Below, piece by piece: positions 1-5,616 of a stretch of 8,004 nt of DNA. Under the pieces are notes generated by a model that saw nothing but the letters and a program-made list of their open reading frames with translations, was not told where the DNA came from and did no database searches. Source of the DNA: Nocardioidaceae bacterium. GTDB lineage: Bacteria; Actinomycetota; Actinomycetes; Propionibacteriales; Nocardioidaceae. The position numbers were made by a program, and so were the translations under genes. How positions within the stretch are numbered: the stretch's first letter is position 1; every line of letters starts with the position of its first letter. The stretch is taken from NCBI GenBank assembly GCA_013696015.1, contig JACCZI010000065.1:1-8004 (forward strand), read 5' to 3'.

Positions 1-1341
1 TTCGTCAGCCCCGACCGGGAGTCGACAGTCACGCTCGTCGCGAACTGGCTTCCGTTCGAGGAGCCGGCCGGTGGACCGAACTTCTACAAGTTCGCCGCCG
101 ACGGCCGGTACAACATCTACGTCGACAACGACGGAGACGCTCGGCCGGACGTCACGTTCCGATACACCTTCAAGGACCACTACCGGACCCAGGACACGAT
201 CCTCTACAACACCGGCGTGGTCACGTCCCTGACCGATCCCGACCTGAACTTCTACCAGACCTACACCCTGCAACGCATCAACAACGACACCGGCAAGGTG
301 TGGACCCTTGCGCGCGACTACCGGGTCGCACCGTCGTACGTCGGTGACGCCTCGATGCCCAACTACGCAGCTCTGCGCAGTCAGGCCGTCCGTGGCACCG
401 GCGAGGTCCGAACCTTCGCTGGTCAGGCCGAGGACTCGTTCTTCATCGACCTGCGCGTCTTCGACCTGCTGTACGGAGGAGACCTCTCCGAGGTCGGCGA
501 CGACACCCTCGCCGGCTTCAACGTCCAGACACTGGCCCTGCAGGTGCCCAAGAAGATGCTGGCGCAGTACCAGAACCCCTCGAAGTTCCCGGTCATCGGG
601 GTCTGGTCCACAACCGACCGTCGCGGTGCTGACGGCGACTTCCACCAGGTTTCCCGGTTGGGAAACCCCCTGGTGAACGAGCTCGTCATCCCGATCAAGG
701 ACAAGGACAGGTTCAACGCGTCCATGCCCAAGAACGACGCGCAGTTCCTCGAGTCCGTGACCGACCCCGAGCTGGCGGAACTGATCGAGGCCATCTACGG
801 CATCCCGGCACCTGAGACGCCGCGAGAGGACCTGGTCTCTGTCTTCCTCACCGGTATCGAGGGCCTGAACCAGCCCGAGGACGTGACGCCCAGCGAGCAG
901 CTGCGGCTCAACATGTCGATCCCACCGGCGGCTCGACCCAACCGGCTCGGCGTCATCGGCGGCGATATCGCCGGCTACCCGAACGGCCGGCGGTTGACCG
1001 ACGACGTGATCGACATCTCGCTGCAGGTTGTGCAAGGTGAGCTCGTCGGGAACCCGAACGATCTGGGTGACGCAGTGAACCGCAACGACAACCCGTTCGG
1101 CAGGACGTTCCCGTACGTCGCGTTGCCGGTCTCCGGCTCCGACCCGATGCCGCATCCCGACAGCAGTGGGCTCACCCCGCTGACCGGTGGACGTGGTGTT
1201 CCGAGTACGCCGTCGTCCGGCCCCTCGGGTGTCCCGGTCGTGCCGATCTCGGCGCTAGCGCTGGGCATGCTTGCCCTCGCCGGTGCCGGTGCGTCCGTAC
1301 TGCGTAGGCCAAAGGTGACCTCCAAGGTGACCGCAGCCTGA
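1..1341 (+). CDS. DUF4331 domain protein, surface-anchored (5' truncated)
   Basis: The reading frame is open from base 1, so the start lies outside the window and 446 residues are visible. An internal GTG at 217 is not the start, because the upstream residues already match the family: an N-W-x-P-F-E-E-P-A-G-G-P-N-F-Y stretch (about residues 15-29), then N-I-Y-V-D-N-D-G-D-A-R-P-D-V (38-51). These are hallmarks of DUF4331 (PF14224 as I recall it), a family of unknown function. The D-N-D-G-D-x3-D cluster (42-50) resembles an acidic calcium-binding loop; that reading is inference. The C-terminus has a Pro/Ser/Gly-rich linker, then a hydrophobic segment (about 415-435) followed by R-R-P-K, which looks like a C-terminal membrane anchor with the main domain outside. 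I see no clear LPXTG or LAXTG motif. The TPR gene follows after 34 nt on the same strand, so the two are probably co-transcribed. The family call is confident; the function is unknown. Confidence 0.88.
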   Translation, partial: FVSPDRESTVTLVANWLPFEEPAGGPNFYKFAADGRYNIYVDNDGDARPDVTFRYTFKDHYRTQDTILYNTGVVTSLTDPDLNFYQTYTLQRINNDTGKVWTLARDYRVAPSYVGDASMPNYAALRSQAVRGTGEVRTFAGQAEDSFFIDLRVFDLLYGGDLSEVGDDTLAGFNVQTLALQVPKKMLAQYQNPSKFPVIGVWSTTDRRGADGDFHQVSRLGNPLVNELVIPIKDKDRFNASMPKNDAQFLESVTDPELAELIEAIYGIPAPETPREDLVSVFLTGIEGLNQPEDVTPSEQLRLNMSIPPAARPNRLGVIGGDIAGYPNGRRLTDDVIDISLQVVQGELVGNPNDLGDAVNRNDNPFGRTFPYVALPVSGSDPMPHPDSSGLTPLTGGRGVPSTPSSGPSGVPVVPISALALGMLALAGAGASVLRRPKVTSKVTAA

Positions 1342-1364
1342 CGCAAACCGGCCCCACTCTGTCC

Positions 1365-1371
1365 AGGAGGT
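1365..1371 (+). promoter_or_regulatory. Shine-Dalgarno of the TPR gene
   Basis: AGGAGGT ends 4 nt before the GTG at 1376. It is the strongest ribosome binding site in the window. It supports the GTG start and shows that this gene is translated from a leadered, probably polycistronic, message with the DUF4331 gene. Confidence 0.8.
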
Positions 1372-1375
1372 CCCA

Positions 1376-2692
1376 GTGCGTCGGGTGCTGCTCGTCTGTG
1401 CCCTCGCCGGCCTCCTCGTCGTCGCCGGCGGCGTCGGCCTGCTGAACGGCGGCGCCGACCAGCCTGACCCGGCGCAACCAAACGTCGACCCTGCAGTTCT
1501 CTCGCAGCTGCGCGGCGACGACCTGGCGACCACCGTCGCCACGTTGCAGGACCACCTGCGTGCACAGCCTGCCGACGGCCGAGGCTGGGCAACCCTCGGC
1601 CTGGCCTACGTCGAGATGGCGCGGTTGAGCGGCGACGCGTCCTTCTACCCCAAAGCCGATGCTGCCCTGGGGCGTTCCCTCGACCTGACTCCGGTCGACA
1701 ACGACCTCGCCTTGGCCGGACAGGCGGCGCTCGCCGCCGCCCGGCACGAGTTCTCGCTCGCTCTGCGACACTCCCGCGCGGCGCTGGCGGTCAACCCTTA
1801 CCAGCCACAGGCTCTGGCGGTCCAGGTCGACGCCTTGACCGAGCTGGGCCGCTACCGGGCCCAGCTCACGGCGCTCGCCCAGGCCGACCGCCGGCAGCCC
1901 GGCGTCCCGGTGTTCGCGAGGTACTCCTACGCCGCGGAGCTGCGCGGCCACCTCGGCCGCGCCGAGCAGCTGCTGCGGCGAGCGCTGGAGGGTACAAGCT
2001 CATCGGCTGACCGTGCGTACCTACTCACGTTGCTGGCCGACCTTGAGCGCCTCAGCGGCCACCTCCGCTCAGCGCAGGACCTCCTGCGCGAAGCCCTGCG
2101 TCAGTCTCCGGAGTACGTTCCCGCGCTGGCAAGCCGAGCAAGGCTTGCGGTTGCCCGCGGAGACCTGACGTCAGCTGAGGTCGCCTGGGAGGACGTCACC
2201 TCGCGGCTCCCCCTGCCCGAGTACCTCATCGAGCTCGGCGAGCTGCAGATCGCAACGGGCCATCCGGACCTGGCGGCACAGCAGTTCTCGCTGCTGGAGG
2301 CGACCGAGACGTTGCTGCGCAGCAACGGCGTACGCACGGACCTGGAGACGGCGCTGTACGAGGCCGATCACGGCTCTGCTGCCGCGGCCTTGCGTACGGC
2401 ACGGGCGGAGTGGTCGCGCCGAAACAGCGTCCACGTCGCCGACGCACTCGGCTGGGCGCTCCATGTCAACGGCAAGGACGCAGCCGCACTTCGGCTGGCC
2501 GTCCGTGCGACCCGGCTCGACACCCCGGTTGCGACCTTCTGGATCCATCGCGGCCTGATCGAGGAGTCGCTGGGGCGCTCCCAGGCCGCGGAGTCGCACC
2601 TGCGACGCGGGCTGGCGCTCGACCCCGGCCTGTCGCCCTGGCAGGCCGAGCGGGCTCGCGACGCGTTGCACCGGCTGGTTCGTTCTCGGTGA
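1376..2692 (+). CDS. Membrane-anchored TPR repeat protein
   Basis: This is a 438-residue protein starting at GTG with an AGGAGGT site just upstream. Residues 1-24 (M-R-R, then a Val/Leu/Ala/Gly-rich hydrophobic run) look like an uncleaved signal anchor or signal peptide. Cys8 does not sit in a proper lipobox, so a lipoprotein is unlikely. The rest is alpha-helical with TPR-like pairs: W-A-T-L-G-L-A-Y near 71-78, A-D-L-E-R-L-S-G-H-L near 221-230, Y-L-I-E-L-G-E-L-Q-I-A-T-G-H near 283-296, A-L-G-W-A-L-H-V-N-G-K near 357-367 and W-I-H-R-G-L-I-E-E-S-L-G-R near 389-401. Several repeats end in the usual L-x-L-x-P turn (for example L-A-L-D-P, 413-417). TPR arrays bind protein partners. The adjacent DUF4331 protein is the obvious candidate partner, both apparently acting at the outer face of the membrane (inference). 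No catalytic domain is visible. Confidence 0.88.
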   Translation: MRRVLLVCALAGLLVVAGGVGLLNGGADQPDPAQPNVDPAVLSQLRGDDLATTVATLQDHLRAQPADGRGWATLGLAYVEMARLSGDASFYPKADAALGRSLDLTPVDNDLALAGQAALAAARHEFSLALRHSRAALAVNPYQPQALAVQVDALTELGRYRAQLTALAQADRRQPGVPVFARYSYAAELRGHLGRAEQLLRRALEGTSSSADRAYLLTLLADLERLSGHLRSAQDLLREALRQSPEYVPALASRARLAVARGDLTSAEVAWEDVTSRLPLPEYLIELGELQIATGHPDLAAQQFSLLEATETLLRSNGVRTDLETALYEADHGSAAAALRTARAEWSRRNSVHVADALGWALHVNGKDAAALRLAVRATRLDTPVATFWIHRGLIEESLGRSQAAESHLRRGLALDPGLSPWQAERARDALHRLVRSR

Positions 2693-2702
2693 CAGCGTCC
2701 GG

Positions 2703-2738
2703 CTCAGCGGTCCACTGAACCGTCCACTCAGCCGTCCA
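2703..2738. repeat. Three imperfect 12-bp tandem repeats
   Basis: The units are CTCAGCGGTCCA (2703-2714), CTGAACCGTCCA (2715-2726) and CTCAGCCGTCCA (2727-2738). Units 1 and 3 differ at one base. The block fills most of the 35-bp gap between the convergent TPR and DUF3072 genes and runs into the last codons and stop of DUF3072. No U-tract or stable hairpin is visible, so it is not an evident terminator. Role unknown. Confidence 0.55.
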
Positions 2739-2931
2739 CCCTGGGCGACTTGTGTTGCAGCCGGTCGATCATCTCCGAGGCCTGTGCTTTGGTCAGGTCC
2801 TCCGGCACGTCTTCGCCGGCCTCACGCGCCAGCGTCTGCAAGTAGCTGCGTTGGGGGCCCGTCATCGGCTCGTCGCCGGTGGCCCATTGTTCGGTCGGCT
2901 TGGTCGCGTCATCGAGAGGTCGGTCGCTCAT
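2728..2931 (-). CDS. Small DUF3072 family protein
   Basis: This is a 67-residue protein read from an ATG at 2931 down to the stop at 2728-2730. The frame stays open much further upstream, but that extension would cross the divergent intergenic region. The ATG at 2931 has AAGG (plus-strand 2940-2943) 8 nt upstream, and the protein then begins M-S-D-R-P as family members do. The core M-T-G-P-Q-R-S-Y-L-Q-T-L-A-R-E-A-G-E followed by D-V-P-E-D-L-T-K-A-Q-A-S-E-M-I-D-R-L-Q (residues 23-59) is the DUF3072 signature, common in actinobacteria. It is soluble and charged, predicted as two helices resembling a SAP- or SPOR-like helix-turn-helix fold, and has no known function. It is convergent with the TPR gene and divergent from the DUF2231 gene. 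The family call is firm; no role can be assigned. Confidence 0.85.
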   Translation of the reverse strand: MSDRPLDDATKPTEQWATGDEPMTGPQRSYLQTLAREAGEDVPEDLTKAQASEMIDRLQHKSPRVDG

Positions 2932-2943
2932 GCGTTCGACCTT

Positions 2944-2999
2944 ACGACAGGCGGACTCTCGACGCCCGTACCGGGTGACGGGCGTGAGGGCGCTGTCGT
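2944..2999. promoter_or_regulatory. Nested inverted repeats in divergent intergenic region
   Basis: The inner perfect 8-bp arms are ACGCCCGT (2962-2969) and ACGGGCGT (2978-2985), around an 8-nt loop. The outer perfect 7-bp arms are ACGACAG (2944-2950) and CTGTCGT (2993-2999). Between them, CTCTC (2956-2960) can pair with GAGGG (2986-2990) with one G-T wobble. The result is a long interrupted stem of about 20 pairs, almost coaxial. It sits between the starts of DUF3072 (2931, minus) and DUF2231 (3044, plus), directly beside the DUF3072 ribosome site. It could be a shared operator or a 5'-leader hairpin on either transcript. The repeats are seen directly; the role is inferred. Confidence 0.5.
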
Positions 3000-3032
3000 C
3001 GGGTACAGCCCAACGGACCAACCGCAACGCAG

Positions 3033-3037
3033 AGGAG
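3033..3037 (+). promoter_or_regulatory. Shine-Dalgarno fixing the DUF2231 start
   Basis: AGGAG lies 6 nt before the ATG at 3044. It decides between this start and an in-frame ATG at 2879, which has no ribosome site and would overlap the divergent DUF3072 gene. Confidence 0.75.
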
Positions 3038-3043
3038 CCAGCG

Positions 3044-3637
3044 ATGACCGCGGCGGACACCAGAACCTCGGACGACTCGACCACCCTGCCCCTGCTCGTG
3101 GCGCTCATGCGCCGCCTCGAGGCCACCACCTCCCTCGACGCGTTGAATCGGCTGTACGAGCCGACTGCCCGAGCCCTGCTGTCGTCCCCGCGACGCCGCG
3201 ACCTGCTGCGCGGCACCTCATTGGGCCACGCGGTGCACCCCCCGCTGACCGACGTGCCGATCGGAGCCTGGCTGTGCACCAGCGCGCTCGACCTGGCGGG
3301 GGGTGAGCGGGCCCGGCCGGCGGCGCAGGGACTGCTCGCGCTCGGCCTGGCCGCGGCGGGGCCCACCATCGTGACCGGTATTGCGGAGTGGGGTGCCACG
3401 AGCGGCGCCGAACGACGGGTCGGGTCCGTCCACGCTATGACCAACGCGGTGGGCGTCGGTCTGTACGGCTGGTCCCTGGCCGCCCGGCTCCGCGGTGGTC
3501 ACCGGGCTGGCGCGTTGCTCGCCATGGCCGGCGGTGTGGCGGTTTCGGTAGGTGGGTTCCTCGGCGGACACCTGAGCTCGGCCCGCAAGGTCTCGAGCCG
3601 GCATCCGGTCTTCGGTGACGATCCAGCGCTGCTCTAG
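3044..3637 (+). CDS. DUF2231 family membrane protein
   Basis: This is a 197-residue protein. After a soluble helical N-terminus (about 1-58, with L-M-R-R-L-E-A-T-T-S-L-D) comes the family signature L-G-H-A-V-H-P-P-L-T-D-V-P-I-G-A-W (60-76), including His62 and His65. Four hydrophobic segments follow, roughly at 70-87, 95-116, 132-148 and 155-174. His130 and the closing G-G-F-L-G-G-H (170-176) are also typical. The family is DUF2231 (COG4244), integral membrane proteins of unknown function. Actinobacterial relatives with this kind of N-terminus are often fused to a C-terminal Rieske [2Fe-2S] domain; here the protein stops about 20 residues after the last membrane helix, with no Rieske motif. 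An FprA-type reductase gene starts 50 nt downstream, so a link to membrane electron transfer is possible but unproven. Regulation may involve the nested inverted repeat upstream. Confidence 0.85.
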   Translation: MTAADTRTSDDSTTLPLLVALMRRLEATTSLDALNRLYEPTARALLSSPRRRDLLRGTSLGHAVHPPLTDVPIGAWLCTSALDLAGGERARPAAQGLLALGLAAAGPTIVTGIAEWGATSGAERRVGSVHAMTNAVGVGLYGWSLAARLRGGHRAGALLAMAGGVAVSVGGFLGGHLSSARKVSSRHPVFGDDPALL

Positions 3638-3675
3638 GCATGCCCGCCCGGCCCGACCGCCAGCAGCCGCGGTGA

Positions 3676-3690
3676 GAGAGTAGGGGTGTG
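3676..3690 (+). promoter_or_regulatory. Candidate leaderless promoter of the reductase gene
   Basis: GAGAGT (3676-3681) matches the two most conserved positions of an actinobacterial -10 (A2, T6) and ends 6 nt before the GTG at 3688. CCGACC (3653-3658), 17 bp upstream of it, shares the GAC core of a -35. No Shine-Dalgarno at usable distance is present: AGGGG lies only 1 nt from the start codon. Transcription starting at the GTG itself is inferred. Confidence 0.4.
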
Positions 3691-4911
3691 CTCAGGATCG
3701 CGGTGGTGGGTTCGGGACCGGCCGGGATCTACGCCGCAGAGGCGCTGGCGCGTAACCCCGACACCATGATCGACGTGCTCGATCGGCTCGAGCAGCCGTT
3801 CGGGCTGGTGCGCTACGGCGTTGCGCCGGACCATCCCAAGATCAAGTCCATCGCCGCGTCGCTGCAGCAGGTCGTGGAGGATCCGGCGGTCCGGTTCCTC
3901 GGTGGTGTCGGCGTGGGCACCGCCCTCACATTGACCGAGCTGCATCGGCACTACGACGCGGTGATCTTCGCCTACGGCTCCGCGGTCGGACGCCGCCTCG
4001 GTGTCCCAGGTGACGATCTGCCGGGCAGCTTCGCCGCCAGCGACTTCGTCGCGTGGTACTGCGGGCATCCTGACGCGCCGATCGACGCGTTCACCTTGGC
4101 GGCGCGCAGTGTCGCCGTGGTCGGTGTCGGAAACGTCGCCCTGGACGTCGCCCGCATGCTGGCCAAGTCCGACGCCGAGCTGCGCGAGGTCGACCTCCCC
4201 GATCACGTCCGCCGGGTGCTGGCCGCGAATGCGGTGGAGGACGTCCACCTGATCGGGCGGCGAGGACCCCTGCAGGCGAGGTTCACGACCAAGGAGCTGC
4301 GAGAGCTTGGCGAGGTGGCCAACGCCGACGTGATCGTCGATCCTGACGAGCTGAAGGGCGGGGAGCCCGACACCGGTGAGGCCGCACCGGTGGCCCGTCG
4401 CAACCTCGACGTGCTGCGCGAGTGGGCCGAGCGGTCGCCACAGGGTCGGCCCCGGCGGATCCACGTGCGGTTCTGGTGGCAGCCGCTCAAGGTGGTGGGC
4501 ACCGCAGCCGTCGCGGGCCTCGACCTGGAGCGCACCCGACTCGAGCCGGACGGTGTCCTGACCGGCACCGGCGAGACCACGACCGTCGAGGCGCAGATGG
4601 TGCTCGCGTCGGTCGGCTACCGGGGCTTGCCGTTGCCCGGTCTGCCCTTTGACTCCGAGCGTGGCGTGGTGCCCAACATCGACGGCCGGGTGCTGCGCGA
4701 CGGCCAGGTCGTCCCCGGTGAATACGTCGCGGGGTGGATCAAGCGGGGGCCCACTGGGATCATCGGGACCAACAAGCGGGATGCGCGAGAGACGGTGCAG
4801 GCGCTGCTCTCCGACGCGCCCACGCTGCCGCGGGCGCCGGTCCGAGACCCCGGCGTGCTGCCTGCCGAGCTGGCGGAACGAGGCGTACGGCTCACGAGCT
4901 GGCCCGCCTAG
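3688..4911 (+). CDS. fprA: FprA-type ferredoxin/NADP reductase, short C-terminus
   Basis: This is a 407-residue FAD-dependent NAD(P)H oxidoreductase of the adrenodoxin reductase/FprA family, which passes electrons between NADPH and ferredoxins in the cytosol, for example to supply P450s. Motifs in order: the FAD dinucleotide fold V-V-G-S-G-P-A-G-I-Y-A-A (6-17); G-L-V-R-Y-G-V-A-P-D-H-P-K-I-K (39-53); the NADP fold V-V-G-V-G-N-V-A-L-D-V-A-R (144-156); G-R-R-G-P-L-Q-A-R-F-T-T-K-E-L-R-E-L (190-207); S-V-G-Y-R-G near 308-313; and the C-terminal FAD/NADP signature G-W-I-K-R-G-P-T-G-I-I-G-T-N-K (349-363). Mycobacterial FprA has about 456 residues and ends with roughly 35 more residues containing I-D-x3-E-x3-G-x3-G-R-P-R-V-K; here the protein stops at T-S-W-P-A, so that tail is absent. 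It follows the DUF2231 gene by 50 nt and precedes the phosphatase by 9 nt. The start is GTG without a Shine-Dalgarno. The family is certain; the redox partner is unknown. Confidence 0.93.
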   Translation: MLRIAVVGSGPAGIYAAEALARNPDTMIDVLDRLEQPFGLVRYGVAPDHPKIKSIAASLQQVVEDPAVRFLGGVGVGTALTLTELHRHYDAVIFAYGSAVGRRLGVPGDDLPGSFAASDFVAWYCGHPDAPIDAFTLAARSVAVVGVGNVALDVARMLAKSDAELREVDLPDHVRRVLAANAVEDVHLIGRRGPLQARFTTKELRELGEVANADVIVDPDELKGGEPDTGEAAPVARRNLDVLREWAERSPQGRPRRIHVRFWWQPLKVVGTAAVAGLDLERTRLEPDGVLTGTGETTTVEAQMVLASVGYRGLPLPGLPFDSERGVVPNIDGRVLRDGQVVPGEYVAGWIKRGPTGIIGTNKRDARETVQALLSDAPTLPRAPVRDPGVLPAELAERGVRLTSWPA

Positions 4912-4923
4912 GCTGACGCCGTG
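4909..4923 (+). promoter_or_regulatory. Leaderless -10 element overlapping a stop codon
   Basis: TAGGCT (4909-4914) fits TANNNT exactly and ends 6 nt before the GTG at 4921. Its first three bases are the TAG stop codon of the reductase gene. No Shine-Dalgarno precedes the GTG. The -35 region (about 4885-4891) is weak. The phosphatase may therefore be transcribed separately as a leaderless message; this is inference from position and consensus. Confidence 0.5.
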
Positions 4924-5616
4924 ACGGTACGTGGGGAGCTGCTGGACTGGTCGGGCTGCGCAAACGCTCGTGACGTTGGAGGGTTGCCGACCGGTGACGG
5001 CCGGGTCATGGCCTCCGGGGTGCTGCTCCGCACGGACTCCCTCGACCAGCTCGACGCCGGCGGGTTGCAGACCGTCCGGGGGTTGCATCCCGGGCTCGTG
5101 CTCGACCTGCGCTCGGACTTCGAGACCGCGGCCGCCGACCATCCGCTCGGCGACGACCCGGCGTACCGGGTCATTCCGTTCGTCGACCCGGCTCGCGACA
5201 TCGAGCGGGTCGCGGAGACCGAACATACCCTCGCCGACCGGTACGTGGGCAGTGTCGAACGAAACGGCTCCCAGGTCGCCGCCATCATGCGCGCCATCGC
5301 CGAAGCAGCCGAAGGCCCGGTCATCGTGCACTGCGCGTCCGGTAAAGACCGCACCGGCCTGCTGATCGCGCTGCTTCTCGATCTGGTCGGGGTTCGTGGC
5401 GACGTCATCTGTGACGACTACTCCCGCAGCGAGGAGCTGCTGGATCTGACCGACCACGATCATCCCCTCAACCGGACCAGCCCACAGACGATGGCAAAGA
5501 CCCTGGAGCACCTGCACCACAGGTGGGGCGGCGCGGCCGGCTACCTGGAGGCGCACGGCGTGAACGCGGCGGTGCTAGATCGGGTGCGCGATCGTCTGCT
5601 CGACCGCCGACGCTGA
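4921..5616 (+). CDS. Tyrosine/lipid phosphatase, MptpB-like (Y_phosphatase3)
   Basis: This is a 231-residue cytosolic phosphatase. The P-loop H-C-A-S-G-K-D-R-T-G (137-146) has nucleophile Cys138 and phosphate-binding Arg144; the Lys-Asp inside the loop is the mark of the MptpB/LipA group, whose members act on phosphotyrosine and, in some cases, phosphoserine/threonine and phosphoinositides. The N-terminal N-A-R-D-V-G-G (15-21), S-G-V-L-L-R-T-D (32-39) and V-L-D-L-R-S (60-65) are the conserved entry to this fold. The C-terminal Y-L-E-A-H-G-V-N-x3-L-D-x-V-R-x-R-L-L (208-227) also matches the family. Length is normal (about 230-280) and no signal peptide is seen, unlike secreted virulence phosphatases. 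The start is GTG at 4921, chosen because it is the first start after the reductase stop and lies 6 nt after a TAGGCT element. The 3' end overlaps the convergent GH43-like gene by 42 bp. The substrate cannot be read from the sequence. Confidence 0.92.
   Translation: MTVRGELLDWSGCANARDVGGLPTGDGRVMASGVLLRTDSLDQLDAGGLQTVRGLHPGLVLDLRSDFETAAADHPLGDDPAYRVIPFVDPARDIERVAETEHTLADRYVGSVERNGSQVAAIMRAIAEAAEGPVIVHCASGKDRTGLLIALLLDLVGVRGDVICDDYSRSEELLDLTDHDHPLNRTSPQTMAKTLEHLHHRWGGAAGYLEAHGVNAAVLDRVRDRLLDRRR

Noticed and set aside
1195..1341. Sortase sorting signal at the end of the DUF4331 protein
   Set aside because: The hydrophobic segment and R-R tail fit, but there is no LPXTG or LAXTG motif before it; P-L-T-G-G is too far and not canonical. 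A plain membrane anchor is the safer reading.
1172..1951. Minus-strand open frame opposite the end of DUF4331 and start of the TPR gene
   Set aside because: It crosses two well-supported plus-strand genes and has no recognisable domain; it is a GC-rich shadow.
2693..2740. Rho-independent terminator between the convergent TPR and DUF3072 genes
   Set aside because: GGTCCACTGAACC is an imperfect palindrome with no loop, and no T-run follows on either strand.
2879..3043. N-terminal extension of the DUF2231 protein from an upstream ATG
   Set aside because: It would overlap the divergent DUF3072 gene and read through the inverted repeats; the ATG at 3044 has a proper AGGAG site and gives the family-like N-terminus.
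2932..3444. Long N-terminal extension of DUF3072 on the minus strand
   Set aside because: It would run antisense into the DUF2231 gene; the extension is compositional, whereas the 67-residue form has a ribosome site and the family's usual size.
3656..3673. Small hairpin ACCGC/GCGGT upstream of the reductase gene
   Set aside because: Five-bp arms with an 8-nt loop are common by chance in DNA of this composition, and no T-run follows.
3634..5556. A 640-codon open frame on the minus strand opposite the reductase and phosphatase genes
   Set aside because: It is antisense to two genes with unmistakable family motifs, its translation shows no recognisable domain, and long antisense open frames are expected from GC-biased third positions.
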